Shown here piece by piece: positions 39,424 to 49,789 of a stretch of 64,000 bases of DNA. A program made the translations under genes and the position numbers. The notes below the pieces were generated by a model. The model was not told the DNA's origin. It was given only the letters and a program-made list of their open reading frames with translations, and made no database searches. Each line of letters starts with the position of its first letter. Positions within the stretch are counted from its first letter, which is position 1. Source of the stretch: Epiperipatus broadwayi (Eukaryota > Onychophora > Udeonychophora > Euonychophora > Peripatidae); NCBI GenBank assembly GCA_028023455.1, contig JAQFVV010006197.1, positions 13,759,254 through 13,823,253 on the forward strand, read 5' to 3'.

Positions 39424-39520
39424 TTTTCCTTCTTTTTTTTATTTTTTTTTAAAAAAAAAAAAAAAATTGGAATTTGTGAAAAAAAGGGGGGGGAGGAGAA
39501 AGGAGGGGGGGGGGGGGGGG
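39424..39520. repeat. Homopolymer block: T, A, then G runs
   Basis: Consecutive T runs, an A run, and two G runs (8 and 16 G) with GGAGGAG between. G-quadruplex formation is possible on the plus strand. In so AT-rich a genome, such G runs are also suspect for polymerase slippage or base-calling error. Confidence 0.6.
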
Positions 39521-39812
39521 TTATATTCTAATATTGCATAATAATGATGACTAAAGTAATGAAAAATCCAGATATCCATTTTCAAGAATGAAATCTGATA
39601 GAGAGTATTAATGAAAATAAAGTCTTAAGTTATGAGATAGCACAACAAGGGTAGATTGTAGATTGACATGCTGTTTCTGGGTAAAAATTTCAGTTTAGGT
39701 ATGAGTTGAACCATTCCTTGTTATAACAAAGGTTCTAACTTAGTCATTGCTAGAGATATCAAAAGAGATAAGAAAAATAGAAAGTATTTTGAAAAAGTTG
39801 TAACATTTTAAA

Positions 39813-40050
39813 TGAAAACAAAAACTATCAGAGCTGCATGAGATAAAATAAAAGAAGCAAATTTGAAAAGGGTACACATGAAGCTAATTTCTTTCTTTAT
39901 GGATGGTTTTGAAAGAGATTTAAAAAATCCATAAAAGTTATCAAATGTTGTACAAATGCTTCTTCGTAAATAGAGGTCAAAATATGAGGAAATAGAAGTT
40001 GAAGATGTAAGTGACTACCTTGAGTCACATGAACCATTTGTGATCTGAAA
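39813..40050 (+). pseudogene. Probable pogo/Tigger-type transposase remnant
   Basis: Translation from 39813 gives KTIRAA, stop, DKIKEANLKRV, then MKLISFFMDGFERDL, and, about 25 codons on, EVEDVSDYLESHEPFV. The first part resembles the region after the DDE domain of Tigger/pogo transposases (AW-x-x-V-x-x-x-x-L-x-x-x-W-x-K-L, followed by DF-x-x-F). A TGA replaces the expected Trp codon. The second part resembles the acidic D-x-x-E-L-x-SH tail of that family. Three stops are present. The DDE catalytic part was not identified upstream, so the assignment is tentative. Confidence 0.4.
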
Positions 40051-40059
40051 ATTTTCTGC

Positions 40060-42050
40060 AAATTGGTAAACAGTAAAAAATTGAGTATTTTTTCTAGTGT
40101 GTATTCTATCTGAGCTTGGGTAATCTACTGCAGATGATATCATTTAGGAAAACCCATAAAAAGCGATTCCACAAGTAAAAAGGTGGAATAATAAATAAAA
40201 AGTATCATTTCTTTATCCAAGAAAAAGAGAGTGAGAGAGAAAGAATTTTAATGATAATAATATGTCGTCAATTCTACTTCAACGATAAAATTAAGAATTA
40301 TTTGTCTGTCAAATTTTATTCTTTTTTTTCCAATTAAAAAAATTTTTTTTCACAGGTATGGATGCCCAAATCATGGGGCTTCGACAATTATTTTCCACTG
40401 TTCTGAACTGAACTGAATATGTTGAGGGAAATGTATATATAGTATTTTTCCGTGTATGATGCCACAGCTTTGAATAAGTAAATGTTGCGGAAGAGACTCT
40501 AATTATTGGTCAGTTGAATTTAAGCTAGACACACTATAGCTTGATGGCAAAATATTAATGCATATAGCACTTATGGGTTCCTTATTGTATTAATTATTTA
40601 TGTGTGTTTCACCTACTGGAAACTGGTGCCCGGGGATGACTCAAACAGGTTCAGAGTCAGGGGGAGAAATTCAGGGGACCATTCTTTAAATTTTTTTTTG
40701 TCATTATCTTTTAAAGATATTTGGATGGAATGCAAAAATACTGATTAAAATAGGCAAGTTTTTATGTATGTATACATGTACTGGGGAGTCAAAATTTATT
40801 ATAATTGTATAAACATTAGCAATCATGAATTAAAAATAAAATATGACAGCTCTGCAACAATTGAAGCTTTTGGTAAGTTATTTTTTGTTATTTTACTTTT
40901 ATAATAATTATCATATATATGGGTTGATAAATTCATTGAGGCATTACGGGCTAAGAAAATAATTAGATGTCAAGGACATAATACTCCAGACCATTATTTA
41001 GAAGGGTATAACTTAGGGTGGATGAGTGACACCATTGTAAATATGTAGAAAGTTATTTATAATTTTAGAGTGTAGGTGGTATTTATTTTAGAATAGTATA
41101 GCTAGTTTATTAAATTTTGTGCATTGGATAGGCACAGTGTTTAGTGATGAGTAGGAGAAAGCATGAAATTATTTAGTTAAGATTAAAATTTAAATTCCAT
41201 GTAGAAGAAAAAAGAAAGATAGGGAAATGATTTAATTCATGATTGCAAGTAAAAATTTTAAGTAAAGTCTTTTTTTTCTCTTTTTTCCCCTCAAGTTCAC
41301 TGATATGAAATGGTATTATTTAGCCACCATCTCATTTCACCTACTATGTTCCATAGTAGTATTCTTTTCCCCCAGTTCAAACCCATCCCAATCCACATAT
41401 ATATATAAGCATCTAATTTATTTTATATGAAATAATGTATATTTACATGTATGTGCATGTATTTGTATATGTGTGCACATCTAATACCCATATTAATGTT
41501 AGTATGCATATAATGCATACACTGTTATAAATTTAAAATTTAATCAAATGATATAATTTTAATTAAGTGTGTGAACATTGTTATATGTGTGTAATTACCT
41601 ACATATATTTGCAAAAGAAGCCGTAATACAATAGATTCAAAAGCATTACAGCTCTCTTAAATTAATTTAAATTTGCATTATTTTTAGTTAAATTTTTTTT
41701 ATTAAAAGGCATTCGTATATAAATTTGAATTCCTGTGGTAGTCACACACACATATATATTAAAATGTTTACAAACTTAAACTCTTTTAAAAAAAAGTTAT
41801 CTGTTGTTATAAAAATTGGTAATTCTTAGAAAACCATCTGCAAGTAATTAATCAAACTTGGAGCCAAAAATGACCTGTTTGTCCATTATTGTTTCACCAA
41901 AAAAATGACCAAAGTTTTCATTATTATGCATTTTTAATTACTAAGAAGACTTTGCAAAAACTTGTAAACAGGCCACTCGGATTACCAATTTTTTTGGTAT
42001 AAATGACTTTAAATTTTGCTTAAGGAGGTTCACTCATTACCTTATTATAC
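40060..42050. other. AT-rich noncoding DNA
   Basis: No gene recognised. A GA-rich stretch (about 40221-40240) and TA/CA microsatellites are the only structure. Confidence 0.5.
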
Positions 42051-42065
42051 CATGAGAACCTTTGA

Positions 42066-42250
42066 ATAAAAGTTACCACTGCCCCTCCCTTCTTGGGAGA
42101 ATGGTCCATGCTGAAGCCGGAGTTCAAGACCCACAGCCTTCCAGAAGACATCAGAAACAGATCCTCCCAGCTGAGAATGATAGTGATCAGCTACAGAAGC
42201 CTCAACAAAGAAGACACAGTAACCAATTTTCCTGCAGAGCTCTTAAAAAT
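42066..42250. other. Isolated GC-richer patch, possible exon or TE fragment
   Basis: About 180 bp near 50% GC within AT-rich DNA. Three frames are open across it: two on plus (42062-42253 and 42093-42290) and one on minus from about 42236 down to 42070. The minus reading could be bounded by an acceptor-like CTCTGCAG (about 42236) and a donor-like GTGGTAAC (about 42073); the frame reads KIGYCVFFVEASVADHYHSQ and onward without stops. The plus frame reads KTHSLPEDIRNRSSQLRMIV. Neither was recognised. It may be a conserved exon, a retroelement fragment, or a processed insert. Confidence 0.3.
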
Positions 42251-42259
42251 TAATTTTCA

Positions 42260-44425
42260 TAAATTTATAAATGAATCTCTTAAACTCTAAGCTATCTAAT
42301 ATTAATCGTGCACAAACTTCTAAATTGTAATAATGTTTTAATAAACTACCAGCTAATTCCAAGCTGTAAAATATGATTTGAAATTGTAATTTAACTTTTA
42401 AAATAATACCTGTAAACTTGCCTACTTATTAAATTAAAAATATAAAAATCTAAATGCTTGTTGATAATAATTTATTCAGTTATTATTCTATTTTTCTAAT
42501 CGCAGTGATGCCTTCCTTATTTGTTTTATATATATTTATTTTATAATTTATGCTATGCCCAATTCAAAACCGAGATTGAGTTTATGGATAAAGTTTGAGG
42601 GGAAGAGATGATTAGAGGCTCTCTTCAAATTAAGTAATGTTGCTCTTTAGTACACACACTCAAATCTCCACTCTGAAAACCTAAATGTTTTCGTTAAGCT
42701 ATTATGTTTAGCTTACTACTACTATTATTGTTGTCATTATAATTAGGTTTGTGAGTAATAAATTAATTAGTTAATAAATGCAAGAATGAGTTATATAGCA
42801 TATTATACATTTTGCATAAGTTCCAGATATGCTTTAACCCTCCTTTTAGTTATATTATAAACTATGCAGATTGGCTAATAAAATTAGATTACTTTTTAAG
42901 TATTCCTTTAGCATGTTTTGAGAATGCTAATTTATGAACTGGCATAGGGTAGTTTCATGGACTGAAACTATAGAATTTGTGTACATTAAATTTAATTAAT
43001 GATTATCATAGTTAGCATGGTGAATGTGTCTTTAGGAAACGCATATGCGCATTTATGTCTTGTTGTATGTTTTATATAAATGGGCTTTGATTTTAATGGC
43101 CATCTTATTATTTAGTTCAGACAGCTCTTCATGAGGGTCAAGATTGATTTATAGGCTGCTACGATCACTGAACTATGAGTTCAATTTATGCACAGCAAGT
43201 CATGTGGTTCATGGAAACTGAGTACTTGGTAATGAATCCTCTGATTAACTACACATTTGAGATGCTCATTTTTAGTAGTATATATTACACCATAGTATCT
43301 GAAGTAATACTACCAAGCTCCAGTTTATCCCTCTATAATGTTAAGAATGGTTCAGTATTGATCTGAATTTGTAATCTAGTTGTGTATAACAATCTGTATA
43401 GTGAGCACATTAATGCTCAATTGAATATATATGTTTATTATTGATGATTCTTGCATATTTAACCCTAGAAAATCTCTAGGAAGCGCAGTATAAATAAGGC
43501 ATGATTGATCGTAGATGAATCATATTAAAATTGCTAATAAATTCATTTTATAATAAATAAGCCAATTCTAAATGTATAACGATGAGATCCAGTACCTACT
43601 CGCTCATCATTATTGTAAACATCGGTAGATAAAATCCATGAATGCATTATTAATTATCTTGTCAAATGATTTGTTTAATTAAACTATGTTAAATTATAAT
43701 TTTGTGTAGCGTCTTTTTCAAATCTTTTGCAATTACACATCTCAATCATTTATTTTATATGTCATTTGAATAGGAATATGCATCATCTAATTAGCCATAG
43801 ATGTGAGTGTTTAGTTATATATGTGTATATATGGTAATTTAGTCATTTATTCCCTGGGTCTCTTGCTCCACCCTTTGCTACTCCTGGCATGCAAACTAAA
43901 AGAGTCCAAGTATAGCATCATATATGTCATTTATAGAGTAGTAAATCTTGGGGAGCATTGGTGAAGGAGCTGAAGTGTGAACAGATTTGAGTCTCAAACC
44001 CTCATATAGATCAGCCTTGGTATAATTTGCCAAAACTCTGGATTTGGTTGCATGAATGTACAAATATGACCATTACACAATGAATAAGTGACTTTGTTTT
44101 TAGAGCAGCAATGGATTTTTTTCCATTAACTATTGGGATAAGAATTAATCAGCAACTCATTTATGAAATGACATTAAAACAACAAGTTATTTATTGCATT
44201 TATTTTTAGATAATAAAAAAAAGCTATATATTTCATAAAATATAGACATCTATAACTTTCATATTTCTTTGCTTGTTAAAACATTACATTTTTTCATGCT
44301 TTTATTTAATACATTTTTTGCTGCAACTAGATTACTTTTTGAATGCTTTTCTTGCAAAAATATTTTAATATATAAACTTCTTATTATAAATTAGTTTTAG
44401 CACAAAATATAATACAATATTAATT
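42260..44425. other. AT-rich noncoding DNA
   Basis: Nothing recognised. The 63-codon frame at 43175-43366 has no motif. Confidence 0.5.
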
Positions 44426-44429
44426 TTAT

Positions 44430-44750
44430 ATTAATAATTTTTATTAGTCATTCATTAGACTAGATATTATTCAAGAATTAATAATATTTCTGTACTGTAA
44501 TTTTTGCTACATGACTCACACACAAAATAGGGACTGCCTTTCTATCCACTTTTAACACTTTGTGGAAGAACGTAATTCTAAACATATAACCTAAAGACAT
44601 GAAAAAGATCTGTGATCCCAAAGATGCACATTTCATGCTGAACCAGCAGTCATCAGTTGGCTTAGACTACAATCTCTGACACATATCTTTATCATTGTTT
44701 CAGTATATATTGTAATGTTTTTCACATTTTGGAAGTCCTTCTTTCACACA
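44430..44750 (-). mobile_element. Hammerhead element, second subfamily
   Basis: Blocks shared in the same order with 46125-46500 and with the 58130-59560 array: AGTCATTCATTAGACTAG, AGGGACTG plus TTTCTATCCACTTTTAACA, AAAGACATG, then CATTTCATGCTGAACCAGCA (the ribozyme complement). The ribozyme on the minus strand is at 44612-44670. Only part of the unit is present. Confidence 0.65.
44612..44670 (-). ncRNA. Near-intact hammerhead ribozyme, subfamily 2
   Basis: The minus strand: CCAA, CUGAUGA, then C where G10.1 is expected, stem II UGCUG-GUU-CAGCA, U, GAAA, UGUGCAUC with C17, then UUUGGG (one extra U compared with UUGGGG elsewhere). Stem III is AUG/CAU with UG between. The core heptamer and GAAA are intact, but the C10.1/U11.1 mismatch and the extra U may reduce activity. 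Confidence 0.65.
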
Positions 44751-44759
44751 CTATAAAGT

Positions 44760-46120
44760 GAAAGTTAATCAAACTATGGAGAAGGAAAATATCTTGTTCC
44801 TATTTCCAAAATCATAGCTATATTTCCTGATTAACTGGTCTACTAATTATTACAATGTGAGCAGCCAATGGAATTGGTTTTTGTTTATTGGGTGCCAGAA
44901 TTCTATATGAATTCACCAATCCATCCCAGTGCATTGCACACCGTAATTTAAAAGGAAATTTATTACGAAAATTGTGGTCTAGATTTATTGTTATTTTAAA
45001 GATCTCTATGAATCTTTTCCAGGGCTAAACTAATAAATATAATAGCAAAGGTAATTTCTTCAATTAAATATTAATAAACTAACATTAATAACATCTAATA
45101 TTCCAATTAAGAACATACAAAGAGAGTGCTAAATTCATACTAAATATTTTATTAAAATCTATTTAAAATATTTATACAAGAATTAGAAAAGAAAAAATTG
45201 GAAAAAAACCCATACACTAATCCAATACTATTAATCAGATGAAAAGTTCTTGTTACATTTAAATTATTCTAGCTAGTTTCTTGAAACATTGAAAATCAGT
45301 CACTATTGGTATTATCATTCCTGGTTAATATAATTAGCCAACAATTAAAGTCACAAATTGGGAGTAAGTAATCTTAACTTACATATGGTAAGCTTGTATC
45401 AGTTCTTGTAATATACTTGTCTTCCTTTGGGATTCCATGCTCCTTGAAATTTAATTGATCTCTTTTGCCAGCATCTTCTCATTTCTGGTCCATTCTATAG
45501 CTGGAGGAAGTATGACCTCTTTGTTATGAAAGATGGTGTTCATAAGACTTCATTTCCATTCCTGCATGATGACTTTGTTCAGCAAGTGAGTAGTGTTCCT
45601 GTGCAGACGCATCTCACTCCAACAGATCACTCTCACAGAAACCAACTCTAAAAACACATAATCAAAAAATAAATGAAAGATCTAGATCGAAGTTCTCTTC
45701 TTTTTATACCTCGATCCAGTTTTGAAACTTCTGCACGTTATTATTATCATGACGCATAGGTTTATAGTCTTATACATTTATTTTCTTTTTCTGTCACAAA
45801 GTTTTTTTTTTTTAACAAATTCTTTCTGTCATCTTTAATTAATATCTTAATGGTTTTCTTGATCATAATCTTTGTACTTTTGGAATTATTTTTGCTTATC
45901 TGGATTAATAATCTGCATGCCTTTTTTATTCTTTCCAATTTCAACTTTTATTAAATTACAGATAAATAATTCGAAACAAAAAGAATCAACTCTCATTGTA
46001 TGTTTTAAAAAAATAAATTATATTTACATGATCTTTAAATTCTACTTTTTTTTTTTTTTTTTAGCTTTTAAGTATACTCAAATGCCAATATATTTGGACC
46101 ATCTATTTGTAGATGGTACA
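44760..46120. other. Noncoding DNA, weak coding traces near 45500
   Basis: The 45400-45720 patch is less AT-rich. On the minus strand it gives a mostly open reading (RVICWSEMRLHRNTTHLLNK and onward, one stop), but I cannot assign it to a family. The rest is AT-rich with nothing recognised. Confidence 0.35.
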
Positions 46121-46124
46121 ATAT

Positions 46125-46500
46125 AGAGAGATAGCAAATTACTACATTTTAATTGTTAAGTGTCAAATGTGCTGCCATCACAACTTTGACACAAATCACT
46201 TAATGAAGTTCTATAAATAATTTTTATCAGCCATTCATTAGATTAGAGATTGTTCAATAATGAATTATATTCTGTAGTGTAATTTTCACTATACCACTCT
46301 CACACAAACTAGGGACTGATTTCTATCCACTTTTAACATCTTGTAGAGGGATGTAATCATAAACCTATGACCAAAGACATGTGAAAAAGATATCACCGAT
46401 ACCCATTTCATGCTGAAGCAGCACTTAGCCCAGATCACAATCTCTTACATCTATCTTTAACATTTTATATTTGACTTCATATCTGTAGGGATTGCTTTTA
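46125..46500 (-). mobile_element. Decayed hammerhead element, second subfamily
   Basis: It contains, in + strand order, TAGCAAATTA, CAGCCATTCATTAGATTAG, AGGGACTGATTTCTATCC, AAAGACATGTGAAAAAG and CATTTCATGCTGAAGCAGCA. The hammerhead core (complement near 46405-46440) has lost part of CUGAUGAG, leaving CUAAG, so it is dead. Its layout is a circular permutation of the array unit at 58130-59560. Confidence 0.6.
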
Positions 46501-46887
46501 TTTAATACACATATTACAATCAATTAATTAATTACTTTTAGTAATACTTTACTTGCTAAAACAAAATTATTTTAAAATAAAGATCTATATTATATATATT
46601 TGATTTTATTGAACTTACATGTAGGTGTCACAATTATTTATAGAATATTTTTTTGTATCACTTTGCTTAGTAAATTCAATAATAAATATATCCATTTTAT
46701 TTCTTTTGTATACAATTATTTTTTTAATGGAGTTTTTTATCTATATTGACCTGGCAAATAAATTGTCTAAATTTTGATAAAACGTTCTGGGTGAAAGATA
46801 TGGCGCAAGTTAAAGAGTTAACAATCAAAAAAATTAGAAGAAATCACCAAACTAAAGAAAACAATTGAATCTGGGGAAAGAATTAAT

Positions 46888-47136
46888 CTTAGTTATAAAA
46901 GCTGAGCATTGATTGTATGTATGTGTGGAGATGATAATCTGGACCAACTGACGAGTGCTGGTTTAGCACGAAATACGACTATTGGTGATTATTTATCTTT
47001 TCGACATGTATGTGATCAAGTGTATCAGTAGTATGAGATAGCGTGGATATTGAAGGTCGTGTGAAAGTCTGAGTTCAAATGCCCTATGTATTACTTATTG
47101 GAATGCAGGTATGAAAAAGCCTGTACTGTAGAAAAA
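46888..47136 (+). mobile_element. Hammerhead element, single plus-strand copy
   Basis: It runs from a CTTAGTTATAAAAGCTGAGC-like upstream block through the ribozyme (46931-46997), the CATGTATGTGATCAAGTG block, TATGAGATAGCGTGGATA and GTCTGAGTTCAAATGCCC, to a 3' hairpin (GCAGGT ... GCCTGT) and an A run at 47131-47136. It matches the right half of 53594-54319 throughout. The GAGTTCAAAT word resembles a pol III B box, but spacing to any A box is unclear. Confidence 0.75.
46931..46997 (+). ncRNA. Hammerhead ribozyme with damaged stem III
   Basis: CCAA, CUGACGA, stem II GUGCUG-GUU-UAGCAC (6 bp with one G-U), GAAA, then UACGACUA, UUGG. Stem I is CCAA/UUGG plus GAUAAUC/GAUUAUU around an internal loop. 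The core is perfect, but stem III reads AUACGACU rather than the self-complementary AUACGUAU of the family. Confidence 0.75.
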
Positions 47137-47149
47137 ACTAAATTAAATA

Positions 47150-47810
47150 GCTTGTTAAAAATAACTTTTTACAAAAAGGAATGAAGACATCATTGTGATA
47201 GATTTCATCAAAGTTCTCATTTTATTATTCCCTCTTCCCCTCTTTAGTTTATGCATGTAGATCCACTTACACAAAATTAAAAATATTTTCAAAGTAATAT
47301 TTTGTTAATTTTTTCTGTATGATATTTCTTCTTATTTTTCAGTTTGTTGTATTTTTGGCTTTCAGAAGTATCCGTGTGCGTTTAGTTTATTTACGTTTTC
47401 GCAAGCCGAAATAAATTTGCCAACTAAATAGAGGCTGTGCTTTGATATTTATTCATTTTTGACTTTTATTAATGATTTGGTCCCTAACCCGTTAAGAGAT
47501 AAGATAAGCTTGCAATTTTTTTCACTTAAACCCTCGAGGTTATAATGAAAGTATATACAAAAACAAAATGATTTTATTATCACTTCTTTTTAATAGAAAA
47601 CTTATAACTAAATTTGACATGTTATGACGGAATGTTTCTATCACTATAAATATTTACAACACTTCCACTTAATCAAATAAACATTCTTAAAGTTTAATAC
47701 AGTATTTGATGGCGAATTCTAAAATTCAATCACCTGGAACACCTGCAGGCCAAGTCTAATCAGCTTGTTATTCCTGCAAGTTTAAATTTTTTTTAAAAAT
47801 ATATATATAT
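47150..47810. other. AT-rich noncoding DNA
   Basis: Nothing recognised. Confidence 0.55.
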
Positions 47811-47831
47811 TTTGCTAAAGAATAAATTGTT

Positions 47832-47933
47832 GTTGTCTTGCATTGGTGGTCGAGAGGTCAGCGCGACTGCCTTGCAGTTGCCCGGGTTGCGGGTTCGCGT
47901 CCCGGCCGATGCTATGACACTTAAAAAAAAAAA
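47832..47933 (+). mobile_element. tRNA-Gly-derived SINE, copy 2, with 15-bp TSD
   Basis: The tRNA-like part is 47840-47912 (GCATTGG to CCGATGC). Box A is TGGTCGAGAGG, box B GGTTCGCGTCC. TATGACACTT and about 14 A follow. AAAGAATAAATTGTT is duplicated exactly at 47817-47831 and 47934-47948. This copy lacks about 10 nt in the anticodon arm compared with copies 1 and 3, leaving a clean 5-bp stem CGACT/AGTTG with a 7-nt loop. The long A tail and perfect duplication suggest a recent insertion. Confidence 0.88.
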
Positions 47934-48064
47934 AAAGAATAAATTGTTAGCCTGTCTATTTCTTTTCTTATTAGAAATTAATGAATTGATCAAAATTGAA
48001 AAGTGATGACATTAGCTATAATTGTTTTTTTTTTTTTAAAAAAACTTTGATAAAATATCGCTGC

Positions 48065-48172
48065 TATTATTATTATAATAATAATAATTATAATAATTAT
48101 TATAATAATAATAATTATTATTATTATTATAATAATAATATTATAATAATAATTATTATTATAATAATAATT
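48065..48172. repeat. ATT/AAT trinucleotide microsatellite
   Basis: About 108 bp of mixed (ATT)n and (AAT)n blocks that change phase and strand sense several times and so are self-complementary. It directly abuts the 5' truncation point of the LINE fragment. An AAT run also follows the LINE 3' end. Confidence 0.9.
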
Positions 48173-48941
48173 GGATGCAGAAGTATGGACAGCAAGGGAG
48201 GCAATTCAAGGAGAAATGGGATGGTCAAGTTTTCATATGAGAGATGCAAAAAGTAAAATGAAAATGTTTGGTAGATTGCAGTTTATGGATAATAAAAGAA
48301 TAGCTAAAATAGTATTTAATTGGGTTATGAGTAAAGGGCAGGTAACAAGATGGGTGAGAAAGGTAATGCGGTATGCAAAAGATTTGGATAAAGAATTTAT
48401 ATCAGTATATTTGTACAAAAGATGGGATGATTGTGTTAAGAGGATTATTGAGTGTTATAGTAGTAAGGAATGGGATAAAAGAATAAATTTATTAATAAAG
48501 ACTAGGGAGTTAGAGAGATGGAGAAATAGTATGGACAGTAAAAAGAGTTTAAATATATATAGAAATAAACAGAATATTAGGTGTGAGTTAATATATGATA
48601 ATAGTAAGGAAAGTAGTTTATTGTTTAAGGCTCGAACGGGATCTTTAGCTACAAAAGAATATACATGTAAATGGAAAAATATGGGTGATTTATTTTGTAA
48701 ATTATGTAAGGAAGGAATTGAAAATATTAGGCATTTGTTAATTGAATGTAAATGTTTGAAAACAGAAAGGGTACATATAATGAAGTTGTGGAAAAATAAA
48801 TATGAAAAGAGTGATTATACAGAAAGTGAATTATTGGTTTTTATGCTAGGTTTGGGAAAAGATAAGGGGGATTTAGATATAAAGGTTATAGAGTTGACAA
48901 AAATTATGTTGTGGAAATGGGATAGAGCAGATTATGGGTAA
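48171..48941 (+). CDS. C-terminal part of a non-LTR retrotransposon polyprotein
   Basis: An open frame of 256 codons. Position 48171 is only the point where the frame emerges from the microsatellite (codon TTG), so this is a 5'-truncated ORF, not a true start. The N-terminal part (EEMGWSSF-like EMGWSSFHMRDAKSKMK, then FGRLQFMDN) matches the segment after the fingers-palm of many invertebrate LINE reverse transcriptases. Near residue 175-190 the pattern FCKLCKEGIENIRHLLIEC gives C-x2-C-x8-H-x4-C, the zinc-binding C-terminal motif of these proteins. The enzyme would prime reverse transcription at the target site, but the catalytic RT and endonuclease are absent, so this copy is dead. The frame is free of stops, which suggests a fairly young insertion. 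The clade is uncertain. Confidence 0.85.
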   Translation: MDAEVWTAREAIQGEMGWSSFHMRDAKSKMKMFGRLQFMDNKRIAKIVFNWVMSKGQVTRWVRKVMRYAKDLDKEFISVYLYKRWDDCVKRIIECYSSKEWDKRINLLIKTRELERWRNSMDSKKSLNIYRNKQNIRCELIYDNSKESSLLFKARTGSLATKEYTCKWKNMGDLFCKLCKEGIENIRHLLIECKCLKTERVHIMKLWKNKYEKSDYTESELLVFMLGLGKDKGDLDIKVIELTKIMLWKWDRADYG

Positions 48942-49062
48942 ATTTAGAGTGGGGAATGTAAAATAAAGTGGCTGACAGGTTTATCTGGCATAATTGCTGA
49001 GATATTCTTGACTTCGTTTAAGGAGAAGCCATAATACATCACATCACATCAATAATAATAAT
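48942..49062 (+). mobile_element. 3' UTR and tail of the LINE fragment
   Basis: About 120 bp follow the stop codon and end in ACATC ACATC ACATC-type units (about 49036-49050), then AATAATAATAAT. The tail of short direct repeats is typical of LINE clades that end in a microsatellite rather than poly-A. The insertion appears to sit within an ATT/AAT microsatellite, present on both sides. Confidence 0.65.
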
Positions 49063-49069
49063 GCACGGG

Positions 49070-49650
49070 TAAGGCTTATGCTCTGAACCTAATATATTGG
49101 CTCTGTTTTTGCAAAGAGTCCTCGTGTTAAAAGATTGGCATATATGTCTTTTCTTTGATCTTTCCTTTTAACATTAGACAATTGATGTTTCAGCAATAAA
49201 ATATTTCATCTCTTATCTTATGGTTATGAACTAATTTTGTAGGTTTTGAATTAAAATAAAAATCATTTATTAAACTTTTTTATTATTATTTTGAATAAGT
49301 ATTTCCACTAATCATTATAGCATCAAGTTCAATGATGGTTGATTGTTTTTATTGTTTAATTTAAAAATGGATCAAAAATGGTTTTATGAGAATAATATGT
49401 ATGTTGTATGAATAGTGTAGTGAGTTTTTCCTTAGTTCAAGATCATGTTACTTTGTATAGTAAAATGATTATTATCTGAGAGGCATTATTGGTATGGAAA
49501 GAAAAAAAGTTTAAATAGGAAAATATATCACAACAGAAATATCAATTCAGATGCCATTAAAGATTGGGGGGGGGGGTGATTCATCAACAATAAATGATCC
49601 AGTAGGGAAAAAATTTATAGCAGGTTAAAATTGGGCAGAGTTCTTGTGAA
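49070..49650. other. AT-rich noncoding DNA
   Basis: Nothing recognised except a G run of about 11 (49565-49576). Confidence 0.55.
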
Positions 49651-49670
49651 AAGTTTGGAAGAGATTTTTA

Positions 49671-49770
49671 TTAAGTGTCATAGCATCGGCCGGGATGCGA
49701 ACCCGCAACCCGGGCAACTGCGTGCAAGTGCAAGGCAGTCGCGCTGACCTCTCGACCACCAATGCAAGAC
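49671..49770 (-). mobile_element. tRNA-Gly-derived SINE, copy 3, with 15-bp TSD
   Basis: Minus-strand copy; the tRNA-like part is 49683-49765. It has the longer anticodon-arm form seen in copy 1. Box B reads GGTTCGCATCC. The flanks TGGAAGAGATTTTTA (49656-49670) and TGGAATAGATTTTTA (49771-49785) differ at one base, giving a 15-bp target-site duplication. The tail is short (TAATAAAAA-like) rather than a pure A run. Confidence 0.85.
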
Positions 49771-49789
49771 TGGAATAGATTTTTAGGTG

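Noticed and set aside
47793-47993. Minus-strand frame containing ASAGTRTRNPGNCKAVALTS
   Set aside because: This is just the translation of the SINE copy at 47832-47933, a common false protein match.
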